Shown: positions 34,886 to 47,000, counted from the first letter of the stretch. The stretch is DNA of 64,000 bases from Pseudomonas cannabina (GCF_900100365.1 NZ_FNKU01000001.1:434001-498000); one strand, 5' to 3'. Notes: generated by a model not told the origin, from the letters alone. Translations and numbers: made by a program.

Positions 34886-36601
34886 ATGCGCATTGAACCC
34901 CGTCCGTTGCCTGACACCCTGCCTTTCCTCGGCGACCTGCCGCCCTTGCTCACTCGCCTGTACGCAGCCAGGGGCGTGGCCAGTGAGGCTGAACTGGACA
35001 AGAGTCTGGCGCGCCTGATCCCGTATCAGCAGCTCAAGGGTATCGATGCTGCTGTGGAGCTGCTGGTAACGGCTTTGCGTGAAGATCAGCGCATGCTGAT
35101 CGTCGGTGACTTCGATGCCGACGGCGCGACCGCCAGCACGGTCGGCGTCCTGGGCCTTCGCCTGATGGGCGCGTCGCATGTCGATTATCTGGTGCCCAAT
35201 CGCTTCGAGTACGGCTACGGTCTGACCCCGGAAATCGTCGAAGTGGCGTTGCAACGCGAACCGCAGTTGCTGATCACCGTGGACAACGGCATTTCCAGCG
35301 TCGAGGGCGTGGCAGCGGCCAAGGCGGCGGGCCTGCAAGTGCTGGTGACCGACCACCACTTGCCCGGTTCAGAGCTTCCAGCGGCGGATGCCATCGTCAA
35401 CCCCAACCAGCCCGGTTGCAGCTTTCCGAGCAAATCGCTGGCCGGTGTCGGGGTGATCTTTTACGTGCTGATGGCCTTGCGTGCCCGGCTGCGCGAAGTC
35501 GGCTGGTTCGACAATAATCAGCGCGTTCAGCCCAATCTGGGCGAGCTGCTGGATCTGGTTGCGCTGGGCAGCGTGGCGGATGTTGTGCCGCTGGACGCCA
35601 ACAATCGCATTCTGGTGCATCAGGGCCTGATGCGTATTCGCGCCAGTCGGGCCCGGCCGGGCTTGCGTGCGATTCTGGAAGTCGCCCGGCGCGAACCGGC
35701 GCGCATCACCTCCACTGATTTGGGGTTCATTCTTGGCCCGCGCCTGAATGCGGCGGGGCGTCTGGATGACATGAGCCTGGGCATCGAATGCCTGCTTTGC
35801 GACGATCCTGTGCTGGCACGAGAAATGGCCGTGCAGCTCGACGAGCTGAATCAGGACCGCAAGTCCATCGAGCAAGGCATGCAGCGTGAGGCGCTGGCCC
35901 AGCTCAAGGATCTGCCGCTGGAGTCCATGCCATTCGGCTTGTGCCTGTTCGATGCCGAGTGGCATCAGGGCGTGATCGGCATTCTGGCGTCGCGTCTCAA
36001 GGAACGTTACCACCGCCCGACCATCGCTTTCGCCAGCGCCGGGGAGGGCGTGCTCAAAGGCTCGGCCCGTTCGGTGCCGGGGTTTCATATCCGAGATGCT
36101 CTGGACGCTGTGGCGGCACGCCATCCGCAGATGATCAGCAAGTTCGGCGGCCACGCCATGGCTGCCGGCCTGTCGCTGCCGGAAGAAAACTACCCGGCCT
36201 TTGCCGACGCGTTCGATCTGGAAGTACGCCGGCAGCTCGACGAGCAGGATTTGACCGGGCGTCTGCTGTCGGATGGCTCGCTGGCCGTCGAAGAATTTCA
36301 TCTTGAACTGGCCCGCGCGTTGCGCAACGCCGGTCCGTGGGGCCAGCATTTTCCTGAGCCGCTGTTTCATGGCGTGTTCCAGCTGGTCGAGCAACGTGTG
36401 GTGGGCGAGCGCCATTTGAAGATGGTACTCAAGACCGAATGCGGCAGCGTCAAACTGGATGGCATCGCCTTCAGCGTCGACCGCGACGTCTGGCCCAACC
36501 CCAACATCCGTTGGGTCGAGCTAGCGTACAAGCTTGATCTGAACGAGTTTCGCGGCAACGAAACCGTGCAGTTGATGGTGGTCCACCTCGCGCCACGCTG
36601 A
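34886..36601 (+). CDS. recJ: Single-stranded-DNA exonuclease RecJ
   Basis: A 5'-3' single-strand exonuclease for recombination and mismatch repair. The 571 residues match the usual length. Motifs of the DHH superfamily are GDFDADGATAST, VDNGISSVEG and the DHH signature VTDHHLPG. DHHA1 features such as SKFGGHAMAAGLSLP follow. Metal-binding aspartates and histidines are all present. It starts at ATG 34886. Confidence 0.97.
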   Translation: MRIEPRPLPDTLPFLGDLPPLLTRLYAARGVASEAELDKSLARLIPYQQLKGIDAAVELLVTALREDQRMLIVGDFDADGATASTVGVLGLRLMGASHVDYLVPNRFEYGYGLTPEIVEVALQREPQLLITVDNGISSVEGVAAAKAAGLQVLVTDHHLPGSELPAADAIVNPNQPGCSFPSKSLAGVGVIFYVLMALRARLREVGWFDNNQRVQPNLGELLDLVALGSVADVVPLDANNRILVHQGLMRIRASRARPGLRAILEVARREPARITSTDLGFILGPRLNAAGRLDDMSLGIECLLCDDPVLAREMAVQLDELNQDRKSIEQGMQREALAQLKDLPLESMPFGLCLFDAEWHQGVIGILASRLKERYHRPTIAFASAGEGVLKGSARSVPGFHIRDALDAVAARHPQMISKFGGHAMAAGLSLPEENYPAFADAFDLEVRRQLDEQDLTGRLLSDGSLAVEEFHLELARALRNAGPWGQHFPEPLFHGVFQLVEQRVVGERHLKMVLKTECGSVKLDGIAFSVDRDVWPNPNIRWVELAYKLDLNEFRGNETVQLMVVHLAPR

Positions 36602-36715
36602 AAATCAGCAGGAACCCCTCTCGCCGCCGGGTTGTCGACACTTTACGGTCCACTGGAATCGGTTCTGTGAATGAACCGGGTCCGGACAACTGAATTGTCA
36701 CTACGAGAGGTTGCC

Positions 36716-37822
36716 ATGAGTCTGCTGCTTGAACCCTACACACTGCGCCAATTGACCCTTCGCAATCGCATCGCCGTTTCGCCGATGTGCCAGTATTCCA
36801 GCGTCGACGGACTGGCCAACGACTGGCACCTTGTACACTTGGGCAGCCGCGCCGTCGGCGGTGCCGGGCTGGTCATCAGCGAAGCGATGGCGGTCACCCC
36901 GGACGGCCGCATCACGCCCGAAGACCTCGGCCTTTGGAACGACGAACAGATCGAGCCGCTGCAACGCATCACGCGCTTCATCAATACGCAAGGTGCAGTG
37001 GCGGGCATTCAACTGGCCCACGCCGGTCGCAAGGCCAGCACCTGGCGACCATGGCTGGGCAAGCATGGCAGTGTGCCTTTGACTGAAGGCGGCTGGACCC
37101 CGGTCGGGCCTTCGGCGATTGCTTTCGATCCGCAGCACACCGCACCGCTGCAACTCAGCGAAACGCAGATTCAGGAACTGATCAAGGCCTTCGTCGACTC
37201 CGCACGACGCGCATTGACCGCAGGTTTCAAAGTGGTCGAAATCCACGCTGCGCATGGTTACCTGCTGCATCAATTTCTGTCGCCATTGAGCAATCAGCGC
37301 ACCGACCAGTACGGCGGATCGTTCGAAAACCGGATTCGCCTGACCCTGCAAGTGACCGAAGCGGTCCGTGCTGTATGGCCGCAAGAGCTGCCGCTGTTCG
37401 TTCGCGTATCGGCCACCGACTGGGTGGAAGACGGCTGGAATGCCGAGGAAACGGTCGAGTTGGCCCGGCGCCTGAAAGCATTAGGCACCGACCTGATCGA
37501 TGTGTCCTCCGGTGGCACGTCAGCGAACGCGGAAATCCCGGTCGGCCCTGGCTATCAGACGCGTTTCGCCGAACAAGTGCGCAAAGAGGCGGATATTGCC
37601 ACCGGTACGGTGGGCATGATCACCGATCCGGCGCAGGCAGAGCACATTCTGCGTACCGGTCAGGCCGATATCATTCTGCTCGCCCGCGAGCTGCTGCGTG
37701 ATCCGTACTGGCCACTGCGTGCTGATGAAGATCTGGGCGGCCGCCAGGCGACCTGGCCTGCACAGTATCAACGAGCTACGCATCGGGACCAACCGATCCA
37801 CGAGTCGGATTTGCGCGACTGA
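36716..37822 (+). CDS. Old yellow enzyme (YqjM/XenA-type FMN oxidoreductase)
   Basis: A 368-residue FMN enzyme that reduces alpha,beta-unsaturated carbonyls or nitro compounds with NAD(P)H. Start ATG 36716 follows GAGAGGTTGCC. Signatures are RNRIAVSPMCQYSSVDG, IQLAHAGRKAS and EIHAAHGYLLHQFLSPLSNQR, which contain the FMN- and substrate-binding His pair, and GGSFENR. The Cys in SPMCQYSS is the redox-tuning residue typical of the YqjM/XenA branch. Confidence 0.92.
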   Translation: MSLLLEPYTLRQLTLRNRIAVSPMCQYSSVDGLANDWHLVHLGSRAVGGAGLVISEAMAVTPDGRITPEDLGLWNDEQIEPLQRITRFINTQGAVAGIQLAHAGRKASTWRPWLGKHGSVPLTEGGWTPVGPSAIAFDPQHTAPLQLSETQIQELIKAFVDSARRALTAGFKVVEIHAAHGYLLHQFLSPLSNQRTDQYGGSFENRIRLTLQVTEAVRAVWPQELPLFVRVSATDWVEDGWNAEETVELARRLKALGTDLIDVSSGGTSANAEIPVGPGYQTRFAEQVRKEADIATGTVGMITDPAQAEHILRTGQADIILLARELLRDPYWPLRADEDLGGRQATWPAQYQRATHRDQPIHESDLRD

Positions 37823-37854
37823 CCACTGGTTTCGGGGCGGGTCGAAGCATCCTG

Positions 37855-37886
37855 AACCGGGCGCCGCCAAGCGCTCGGTTTTTTAT
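37855..37886. terminator. Bidirectional terminator between the OYE and PAS-kinase genes
   Basis: AACCGGGCGC and GCGCTCGGTT (one mismatch) enclose a six-base loop and are followed by TTTTTATT. It serves the plus-strand oxidoreductase gene and overlaps the stop of the convergent kinase gene. Confidence 0.75.
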
Positions 37887-40015
37887 TCGTCCTCCAGCAG
37901 CTCTGTCACGCGGCTGATCAGCTCGGCAATGGCAAACGGCTTTGGCAGTACATGCATGCCTGGTTCCAGCGTGTCGTGAGCCAGCACCGCGTTTTCAGCG
38001 TAGCCGGTCACAAACAGGACTTTCAAGTCCGGGCGCACATCCCGTGCCGCGTCGGCCACCTGTCGCCCGTTCATGCCACCGGGCAAGCCGACATCGGTAA
38101 TCAGCAGATCGATAGCGGCCTTGGATTGCAGGATGGCCAGTGCATCACTGCCTTTTTCCGCCTGCAACACGACATGGCCCAGGTCTTCGAGCAATTCGGC
38201 AATCAGCAGCCGCACAGCAGGTTCGTCATCGACGACCAGGATGGTTTCATCGCCGGTGCCTGGCGCCGGCACCTGGAGTTCGCCGCTGTCCAGCACCAAG
38301 GCTTCAGCCTCACCCTCATGCATCGGTAAAAGAATGCAGATTTTTGCGCCTTCTCCGACGTCCGAGACGATGTTTACGGCGCCGCCCGACTGGCGTGCAA
38401 AGCCGTAGATCATCGACAGGCCAAGGCCGGTGCCCATGCCGGTGGGTTTGGTGGTGAAGAACGGGTCGAAGACGCGGCCGATGATGTCCTTGCCCATACC
38501 GGTGCCGGTGTCGCTGACAGACAGTTCGACGTAGCGCCCGGCAGGCAAGCCGAATCGGGCCGCCGCTGTGGCAGTCAGCGTGCGATTGGCCGTCTGAATC
38601 AACAAGCGCCCTCCATCGGGCATGGCGTCCTTGGCATTGAGACACAGGTTGAGCAGCGAGTTTTCCAGTTGATGCGGGTCAACCAGCGTCGACCACAGGC
38701 CGTGCGACGCTATCACCTGCATGTCGATGGCGGGGCCAACGGTGCGCCTGATCAGCTCGTCCATGCCCGCCACCAGATGATCGATGTCGGTCGCTTTGGG
38801 GGCCAGCGTCTGGCGTCGCGAGAAGGCCAGCAGGCGGTGCGTCAACGAAGCCGCGCGCCGCGAGCCTTCCAGTGCTGCGTTGATGTAACGTTCCAGTTCG
38901 GTAAAGCGCTCCTGCCTGATTCGTGACAGCAGCAGCTCCATGTTGCCGGTGATGCCCATCAGCAGGTTATTGAAGTCATGTGCCAGGCCACCGGTCAGTT
39001 GCCCGACCGCTTCCATTTTCTGTGACTGAATCAATGTCTCCTCGGCAACGCGCAAGGCTTCGATGCGCTGCTTTTCATGGTTCAGGTGCTTGCCCAGCGC
39101 GAAGATGATTCCGTTGCCGGGCGCTGCGGTCCAGCCGTACCAGTGATACGTCCCGTCGACATGCTGATAGCGGTTTTCAAACAGTGGCAAGACGTGACTG
39201 ACCGCGTGTTTCAACGCGTTCTGCGTGTTACCGACGTCATCCGGATGCAGCAGGGTCATGATCGAACTACCTAGCAACTCCTGCTGTGTGCGGCCGAGAA
39301 TGGCCGTCCAGGCCGGGTTGACCCGCAGGAACATACCGTTGAAATCAAGTATTGCCAGCGGGTCGGGCGACAGCTCCCAGAAGGTGTCCAGTTCGAGGGT
39401 GCGTTGCTCCAGCGTGGCCGTCTGGCGTTTTTCCAGACTGACCAGCCTGTCGATCAGTTCCAGACGTTGCCGCTCATTGTCCAGCAGCGCTTGCTGGTTG
39501 AGGACGTGCTGGGTGGTTTCGTTGGTGATGCAAAACATGCCGACGGTCGCGCCATGTTCATCGATCACTGGCGAGAACGAGAAAGACCACCAGGTCTGCT
39601 CGGTTTCGCCGTAACGCGCCATGCGCAGCGGCATGTTCTGGTGGTGACAGGCTTTGCCCGCCAAGGCATCGATGACCAGCGGGGCGACCTGGTCCCAGAC
39701 GTCCGCCCACAGGTCGGTTACCCGTGCACCGATCGCCTCATTCTTGCGCGGACCGAGAATGGGGGTGTAGGCGTCGTTGTGAAAAAATATCAGGTCCGGC
39801 CCCCAGAGCAGGTACATCGACTCTGGTGAGTTCAGGATCAGATTGAGAGTGTTTTTCAGCGACGCTGGCCAACGCTCGATCGATCCGAGCGATGTTCGAT
39901 TCCAGTCCTTTGATCGAATAGTTTCTGCCGCCTTGCTGTCGCCTGCCGGAAAACCATTAGGGGATATCACTTCGGCACGCTCCTCGCGGGCTGTATCTTG
40001 ATGCAAGGCATTCAA
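37883..40015 (-). CDS. PAS-domain hybrid histidine kinase, orphan
   Basis: A 710-residue soluble kinase with no membrane span. An N-terminal PAS domain (about 40-170; SMYLLWGPDLIFFHNDAYTPILG) and a second PAS (about 205-325; WELSPDPLAILDFNG) precede a HisKA-like box LTGGLAHDFNNLLMG (His346). A HATPase with NLCLNAKDAMPDGG and GTGLGLSMIYGFARQSGG and a C-terminal receiver (Asp641 in ITDVGLPGG) follow. The first in-frame start is TTG 40015, with another TTG nine bases later; no ATG lies near. The Cys motif of LOV domains (NCRFLQ) is absent, so it is not a LOV kinase. No partner regulator adjoins. Confidence 0.87.
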   Translation of the reverse strand: MNALHQDTAREERAEVISPNGFPAGDSKAAETIRSKDWNRTSLGSIERWPASLKNTLNLILNSPESMYLLWGPDLIFFHNDAYTPILGPRKNEAIGARVTDLWADVWDQVAPLVIDALAGKACHHQNMPLRMARYGETEQTWWSFSFSPVIDEHGATVGMFCITNETTQHVLNQQALLDNERQRLELIDRLVSLEKRQTATLEQRTLELDTFWELSPDPLAILDFNGMFLRVNPAWTAILGRTQQELLGSSIMTLLHPDDVGNTQNALKHAVSHVLPLFENRYQHVDGTYHWYGWTAAPGNGIIFALGKHLNHEKQRIEALRVAEETLIQSQKMEAVGQLTGGLAHDFNNLLMGITGNMELLLSRIRQERFTELERYINAALEGSRRAASLTHRLLAFSRRQTLAPKATDIDHLVAGMDELIRRTVGPAIDMQVIASHGLWSTLVDPHQLENSLLNLCLNAKDAMPDGGRLLIQTANRTLTATAAARFGLPAGRYVELSVSDTGTGMGKDIIGRVFDPFFTTKPTGMGTGLGLSMIYGFARQSGGAVNIVSDVGEGAKICILLPMHEGEAEALVLDSGELQVPAPGTGDETILVVDDEPAVRLLIAELLEDLGHVVLQAEKGSDALAILQSKAAIDLLITDVGLPGGMNGRQVADAARDVRPDLKVLFVTGYAENAVLAHDTLEPGMHVLPKPFAIAELISRVTELLEDE

Positions 40016-40266
40016 ATGAAGATGCTTACGTTTAAAATCGATCCGAATGCGTGTCAGTGCGCATTTTCGTTATGCCGGTCTTCTTTCATTGACCGTCCAT
40101 GACCGGCAGGGGTTGCACGCGTTTCAATCGATATCAGGCACGAGGGGATGAATGGCGGTCCGTTGCATCCGTAACATCCCGAAGCACACCGCTGACCAGC
40201 GGCAGGTGATTTCTCTGCAAACTGCGGGTCAATGAATCATCTGACAACCGCAATCGGAGGTTTCCT

Positions 40267-41007
40267 GTGAATACGCGTGGTTTACTCGATCAACTGCTCA
40301 AGTCCGGGCAAAGCCTGTTACAGGACAAGGCCTACAATAAATCCGGCAAGTCCTCGAGCGGCGATTCGCTGATGAACGGCTTGGGCAGCCTGCTGGGCGG
40401 TAAGGGTAATGGCGCCAGTCAGAGCGGCCTGGGCAGCCTGATATCCGGCGCGGGCGGCGGTGCATTGGCCGCCGGAGCCATGGGGCTGCTCAAGGGCAAA
40501 CGCTCCCGGGGTATGGGCGGCAAGGTTCTGACCTACGGCGGTCTTGCGGCGCTGGGTGTGCTGGCTTACAAGGCTTACAACAATTGGCAGGCCAGTCAGG
40601 GCGTGACCGGCCAGCGTGAACCGCAGACCATCGACCGTTTGCCCGAGGCCGAAGCCGAGCAGCACAGTCAGGCCATCTTGCGGGCACTGGTTGCCGCAGC
40701 GAAAGCGGATGGTCATGTCGATGAGCGCGAGCGTGAATTGATCGAGGGCGAGTTCAGCAAGTTGAGTTCCGATCAGGAACTGCAGCACTGGCTGCAGGCC
40801 GAGCTGAACAAACCGCTGGACCCCGCCGAAGTGGCCCGGACGGCGACCACCCCGGAAATGGCTGCAGAAATGTATATCGCCAGCGTGATGCTGGTGGATC
40901 AGGAGCACTTCATGGAGCGCGCGTACCTGGATGAACTGGCCCGTCAGTTGAAACTCGACCCTGGCCTCAAGGCCGAGCTGGAAGGGCAGGTCAGGGACGC
41001 TCAGTAA
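40267..41007 (+). CDS. DUF533 / YebE-like TerB-fold membrane protein
   Basis: A 246-residue protein from GTG 40267 with a well-placed GGAGG. The N-terminus (residues 1-75) is Gly/Ser rich, then GGLAALGVLAYKAYNNW gives a possible membrane segment. The C-terminal half is a TerB-like helical domain (LVAAAKADGHVDERERELIEGEF). It resembles E. coli YebE, whose function is unknown. Convergent with the large NEL gene across a shared terminator. Confidence 0.85.
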   Translation: MNTRGLLDQLLKSGQSLLQDKAYNKSGKSSSGDSLMNGLGSLLGGKGNGASQSGLGSLISGAGGGALAAGAMGLLKGKRSRGMGGKVLTYGGLAALGVLAYKAYNNWQASQGVTGQREPQTIDRLPEAEAEQHSQAILRALVAAAKADGHVDERERELIEGEFSKLSSDQELQHWLQAELNKPLDPAEVARTATTPEMAAEMYIASVMLVDQEHFMERAYLDELARQLKLDPGLKAELEGQVRDAQ

Positions 41008-41017
41008 GCCGCCACTG

Positions 41018-41060
41018 CGGGTCGCCTGATGCCGACACAGGTGTCAGACGACCCGTTTTA
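41018..41060. terminator. Terminator between the DUF533 and NEL genes
   Basis: CGGGTCG (41018-41024) pairs with CGACCCG (41049-41055), extended inside by CTGA/TCAG and followed by TTTTA on the plus strand. It ends the DUF533 transcript and abuts the NEL gene stop. Confidence 0.7.
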
Positions 41061-44000
41061 TCAACGTTGTTCCAGCCCTTCGGCGTTGGTCAGCTCTCTG
41101 ATCAGCGTTGCTTGCTGATCCTTGAAGCGTGCTTCGAACTCCCGGATCCGTGCTTCGTATTCCGGGCTGTCCAGATTGATATTGCGTTGCTCGAACTCAT
41201 CGGTCAGTTGTGTCAGATCGGTTCGGTACACACGTTCGAGTGCGTCAAACCGGCCAGAATGGGCTTCCCGCAGATAACTGACCCAATAATCCTGCTGTGC
41301 AGCAAAACTCAGGAACGGTTCACCTTGTTCGCCTGTTTGCACGCGCAGAAGGGCGGTGTCCAGCTCTCCTGGCCGAAGGGCCGCGTGGGCTTCGAAAAGC
41401 ATTCCCCCTGGAGGTACTGGCAATTCCAGTGCGCTTGCCCAATGCGTACGGTACGCCAGGCGGACTTCGGCTTCGTCTCGGTTTCCGGCCTGTTCGCGGG
41501 CTGCAGCGTCCAGTTCGGACAAGCGATAAAGTTGCGTCGTCAGCCGATAAAGCGCAGCACCGCGTCGCTCGGGCACCACGTCCTGCACGGTCTGACGAGT
41601 GAACACCAGTATTTCTATCTGGTTGAACTCCAGCAGAACACCATCCAGACAGGTAATGTTATCGCGGAGCAGCCTGACCGGTTCTTCGGCAATCGCGTTC
41701 AGTGTCATGCGTAACTGCGGATCCTGATTCACCGCTGCCAGTACGCGCCAGACGCGCTCCTGAAACGCTGCTCGATTGGCGGTATGGCGATAATCAGCGC
41801 TGTGGCGCAGCGAACTGATCAGCTCCAACAGGTCGTCGGCATGCTCTCCGGCTTCCAGTTGCTCCCATAACTGTCGGCGCTCGCCGCTAAACGGGTTGGC
41901 ATCGTCCAGCCATGGCTCGACAGTGACCGAATCCGGCGTGGAGGCGCGACTTCCGTCGGATAAGTAGTCTGAAATCGAGTCATCAGCGTCGGCGTTTTCT
42001 CTCCATTCCTGCGCAAGCTCAGGCGACACATCCATGTCAAAGGTGTAGGCATGCCCGTAACGTTCTGACATCCGTGCACGGCGCATGGTCTCTTCGGAGA
42101 GCGGATTGTCCATTAGGCTGATTTCCGTGTGTGACTGACTGTCCGGATTGGCAAGAACGTTTTCCGGCAGTTCGTGGATCAGATTACTTTCAAGCAGCAG
42201 CGTCGTGAGTTGCCCTGGAACAAGGTCATCCAGCAAGGCGGGCCATTCGCTCATCTCGACATTGTTCAGCGATAACCAGGTCAGTCCAGTATTCCGCAGG
42301 CCTGACAGGCTGTTGATGGCGCCCAGCCGGTTGTTTTCCAGTTCCAGTCGTTCCAGCCTCGGCAGGCGACTGAGGAAATCAATGTGCTGCTGATCGAGCA
42401 ACAGCCCTTGGTCGTTGAGGCTAAGCGATCGCAATGCTCTGAGCTCCAGCAGGGCTGGTGGCAGTGGGTCTAATGGTGTGACATGGCCATTCATTTCCAG
42501 CGAGCTGAGTTCAGTCATGGGGCGCAGTAGCTGATCGAGATCCGCTGCCGTTCCTGTCATTCGGTTCAGTTGCAAGTGACGCACCTGGCGATAGAAAAAC
42601 TCCGGCAGGTTACGAGGGAAGTCGACCAGTGCGATGTCGGCAAAACGCAGCGGGTTGTGAATCTGCCCCAGGCTGAAGGTTCGCCAGTGATTGATCAGCA
42701 CCGCGCCGATCTGACGGCGTGCCGCGATGGTCTGCTCACTCTGAATGGACGACGAACTGGAGGCATTGCTCCATTCATCGAGCGCTGTTATCAGTTCGGC
42801 GCCCTGTCGCAATTGCAGGTTCACGGCGGCCTGCACAGCAAGCGGAGTGTCCATGACAAAACGGAAGCAGCTGCCGGATACGGACTCATTGATGCGTGCA
42901 TGAATCGCGGAGTGCCGGGAAAGGCTGTTGCCGCGTAAATCGATCAGGGTCTGATTGCCTGTGCTGGGCGGGTTGTCGAGAATCCAGCCCGGCAGCTCCG
43001 TCAGATTGTTGTGTGCCACCGAGAGTTCGCGGATGTTGTTCGGGATCATGTCGGTCAGCCAGTTAGGCCAGCGATGCATGCCCACCCGCTCCAGCACCAG
43101 TCGGTCCAGATGCAGCCATTCCAGATTCATGGGCATCATGCTGACCACTCGATTGCCGCTGAGGTCCAGCGTCCGGAGGTTGGGCATGCTGCGCAAGTGG
43201 TTCATCTGCATCTGGTCCAGAAAGATGCCCTGGTTGATCAGCCCCAGTTCGTAGAGCTGGGGCAGCATGTTGGACACCCACTGCGGCAGGTTGAGAAAGA
43301 CCGACGATTGCGGATCGAGTCCGGCGCTGGTCTCGCTGATCAGGTGCAGTGATCGTGCATTAGGGAAACGTTGCAGGAAGTGCCCCAGCTCGAACGTGTT
43401 GGTTAACTGACGAGGCAGATTCACGTCAACCGGCTGTGCAACCGCAGCGCCTGGGTACAGCCGGGGTTCGATCGAGATGTTTTCCAGATGCAGTCCGGTG
43501 ACCCGTGCATAAACAAAGTCTGGCAGGTAGCGAGGGAAATCGGTCAGGGACACGTACTGCAGGCGCAGCGGTTCGAAGGTGCGTCCGATCTCAGGCAGAT
43601 TGTTGAGACGCCAGTGGCTCCAGATCGCCTCGCTGATGCGCTCTCGGCTGTCGATGTGCGTCTGACTCATGGGCGACATTGCGATGACTTCATCGGTCCA
43701 GGCAGTCAGGCTCGCCCGCAGATCCAGCTGTTCTCCCAATAGTGTGTTGAGTCGCTGGTCGATTTCCCGGTTGTTCCAGCCGGTCTGCCGCAGGCGGCTG
43801 AGAATGTCCTCCGGAAACGCGTCCTCCAGCTCCAGTATGCGGATCTTGTCCAGCAGGCTTTCGTCGGTCACGTGCCAGTCGACCTCGCCGCGACCGCTCA
43901 GCGGGTAACCCAGGCGGCCGTCGGCCAGACGCATGGGCGATCGGGAGCCGGGCTTGATGGCCTGCATGTTCAGCAAGGGCGCAAGATCCTGGCGCGGCAG

Positions 44001-47000
44001 GGGATTGTTCTGGACCAGCGCCGCCAGCGCTTGGCCCTGACCGGTATGAGGGAAGCCCAACTGGTTGCGCTCGGCATCCGGCAACGCGTGGAGTACGGAC
44101 GAATACAGATCATCCAGGCCATGCAGATGGTGGTCGTCGGCGTCACGGGCCTCGTAACGGTTGCCGTCTTTGATGAGCACCTTGCGAATCGGCGCATCCT
44201 GCGGCCCGATGCTGTCGATCAGCGGGCCACCGAAAAAGCGATTGTGCACTTCGAGCCTGACCTGCGACGGCCACTGCGGCAACGCTTCAAGGCTGTGCAG
44301 CGCCAGGCAATCGGTGTCGGCGCTGGCTACCGATGTCAGATAAAGCCCTTCATAGGCCCGCGCCAATCGTATGTGCTGCAGATACACGCTGGCTTCTTCG
44401 GCGATGCGTAACGGTACGCGGCGCTCCGTGATCAATTGCGCCCGCTCCACTGGCGTTGCGTGGCCGACCAGTTCCTGCACAACTGCGGGTGGCAGCCCGG
44501 GAAATGCGTTCTGAAGGGTTTGGGCGCCGTCTGCATCGGCAACGTTCAAGGCGCGGTAACGTGACTCGAACAGCCAGGCCCGGGTCGCCTTGGCACGCGC
44601 CGTCAATGTCGCCCGCAGCGTGGTCAGCCGCGCCGAAACACTTGGCTGGCCTGCGCCGAACTCTTCGTCGAGCAGGGTGCGGATCTCGAGATTGCTCAGT
44701 TTCTCCAGCGCCTGGCGCAGGGCATCAGGCTGGTCGACACGAATCGTGATGAGGCTGTCACGGGTTACGGTTTCGTGCGCCGGGGGGAAGGTCTGAAGTG
44801 TGTTGCCTTCTGCATCTACCAGCGTCAGCGCCCGGTTGCCCGGCCAGCGATGATCCTGGCTCAACAGTTCGAGTTGCACTGCGGCTGAGGCATTCGGGTC
44901 GTTGGCTGCCATCTGCCCGATAAACCGGTCGATTTCCTGGTCCAGCCGGAACCGCTGGGCGCTGTCCTCGAGCAGGGCGGGCGGGCGCACCTGATCTGCC
45001 AGCGCCTGGCGCATCGCGGCTTCAGAGGTGTTGCTGACGTTCAGCAGGTGCCGGGCTGTGGTGTCGGAAAACGCCTCGCTGGAGTAACCCAGGCGGCGGA
45101 ACAGCGTCAGGCCCTCCATATCCAGCGGCTGATCCAGCTCGTGCAGCCACGCACCGGCGCCATTGTGCCGCAAGGCGGGCTGGTAGCTGTCCGCTCGGGT
45201 CGGGTGTTCCATCCGGTAGCCATCGCCGGTCTTGCCGGGTTTGACGGAATAGAGTCGGCCCTCAATAGGCAGCCATTGCTTGCCTTGCCATGTGTACAGG
45301 CCTGCGGCGTCGGGCTGCAGACTGGCTGGCAGTACGATGTCATGTGCGAAAGGCGTCAGGTCGGGTTTCCACAAACGTGTCGTGCCGTCCTGCAACTCGA
45401 CGAGTTTGAGATCGCGGGCGAACTCGGGCACGTGCAGGGCAGGAATGCCTGCGCCGCCGGCCGTCGCAGCGCCGAGGGCCGACATCAGGGCAATGTTTTC
45501 CACCACATCGAACAGATAGGTGAGCGCTTGCTGTTTCTCGTCTTTCGCCCAGCATTCCACGCCTTCGTAGACTTCATGAATCAGCTGGACGGCAGTCACC
45601 GCCAGCATCAGTTCACCCAATACCGGGACGACGAAGCTCGCAATGTTCAAGACGTCGAGGGCCTTGCTCTTGAAATATTGCACGCGTTCGTCGAAGGTCT
45701 TTTGATCCTCATCCGCTGTCGGCACCCCCTGAAACAAGGCGTCGTCACGCAGTACTGCCTGTTTGCGATCGTACAGCTCGTCCAGCAACGGGCCGTTCAG
45801 CGGGGTTTCTCGCAGGTGCATACGGGCGTTGCGGTCTTCTTCGCGCTCCAGCCACTGACGCTCGAAAATACCGCCTTTCATGACTTTGGGATGCAGGCGT
45901 TCGAACAGTTGCGCCAGCACTGCATTTCGGTGCCGCGCCGGGATGAAGCGCTTGAAGAAGTTCAGATACCCTTTGACGAACATGCGGTCGCGCAGCGAGT
46001 TTATGAAGACCGCGACCGAGGCGTATTCCTTCAGCGGTGCGATAGGGTCTTCGGGTATATAGACAACAATTTTTTCCAGCCCGGTTGCCGTGTCCCGATC
46101 CTTGCCGATCACAAACAGCCCATTCAGCTCGACATCCCCCAGACACAGTACGCTGCAATTGACCGGCCTGTTATCGAGTCGCACGTCTTTTCGGCCATCG
46201 AGAACCTGCAGCAGCGCAGTCTGTAAGGGTTCGCTGACCAGCCCTTGAAGCGTGGCGATCTGCAATTGCAGCCTGATGGCGGAGGACTCCAGTTGCATGA
46301 AGTCGTTGCGCAGTCTCGATGCCGCCGCGCCGGGCGTTTCTTCGGGCGTTGAAGGTGTACTGAACACGGATTTGAGATGCGCCTGATACCTGCCGCCCAG
46401 GTCCAGTTCGCGGCACAGCGCTGCGAACGCCGTGGGGACAATCGGTACGGATTTGCCGCCAATGTAATTGCCAATGACTTCGAAAGACGAAAACACTTCG
46501 GCCTTGATGCCCGCGTCCGAGTCCATGGCGCCTGAGGCGGTTTCCCAGGCCTCGAAGTTCTGCAGGGCTGCGGCGAGCAAGGTCTGGTTGGCGGCTTTCA
46601 GCGCTGTATTCGCTTGCGCTATCGGGTCTCTTGAGGCTGTCTCGAACGACGGGTCGACCGTGGCGTGACTGGCATGAAACAGCCAGGTATTGCCTACGTC
46701 GATGTCCAGCTTGAAGCGCTCTTTGATGGCCGCTGTCAGCAAGGGTTTTGCGAAGTCTTCCAGCGTCGACAGGCGATCCAGTGTCGGGCCGACTGCTTGC
46801 TCGTTGCGGCGGTGCTCGGCGTACAGCCGTTGCAGCTCGTCTAGCTGCGCGGGGCTGGACGTGCGGGCGTCCTTCAGCCATTGCGGCGCATGCCCGGAGA
46901 ATTTGCGCAGGCTCGCATGAACGGCCGGTCCGGCTTGAAGCAGCCAATCGGGAGTCTTGTTTTTTATGTGGTGCACATGAGAGTTTGTCGGAGCGCTGTC

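Noticed and set aside
37883..40015. LOV blue-light kinase
   Set aside because: The PAS domains lack the NCRFLQ flavin-binding cysteine motif.
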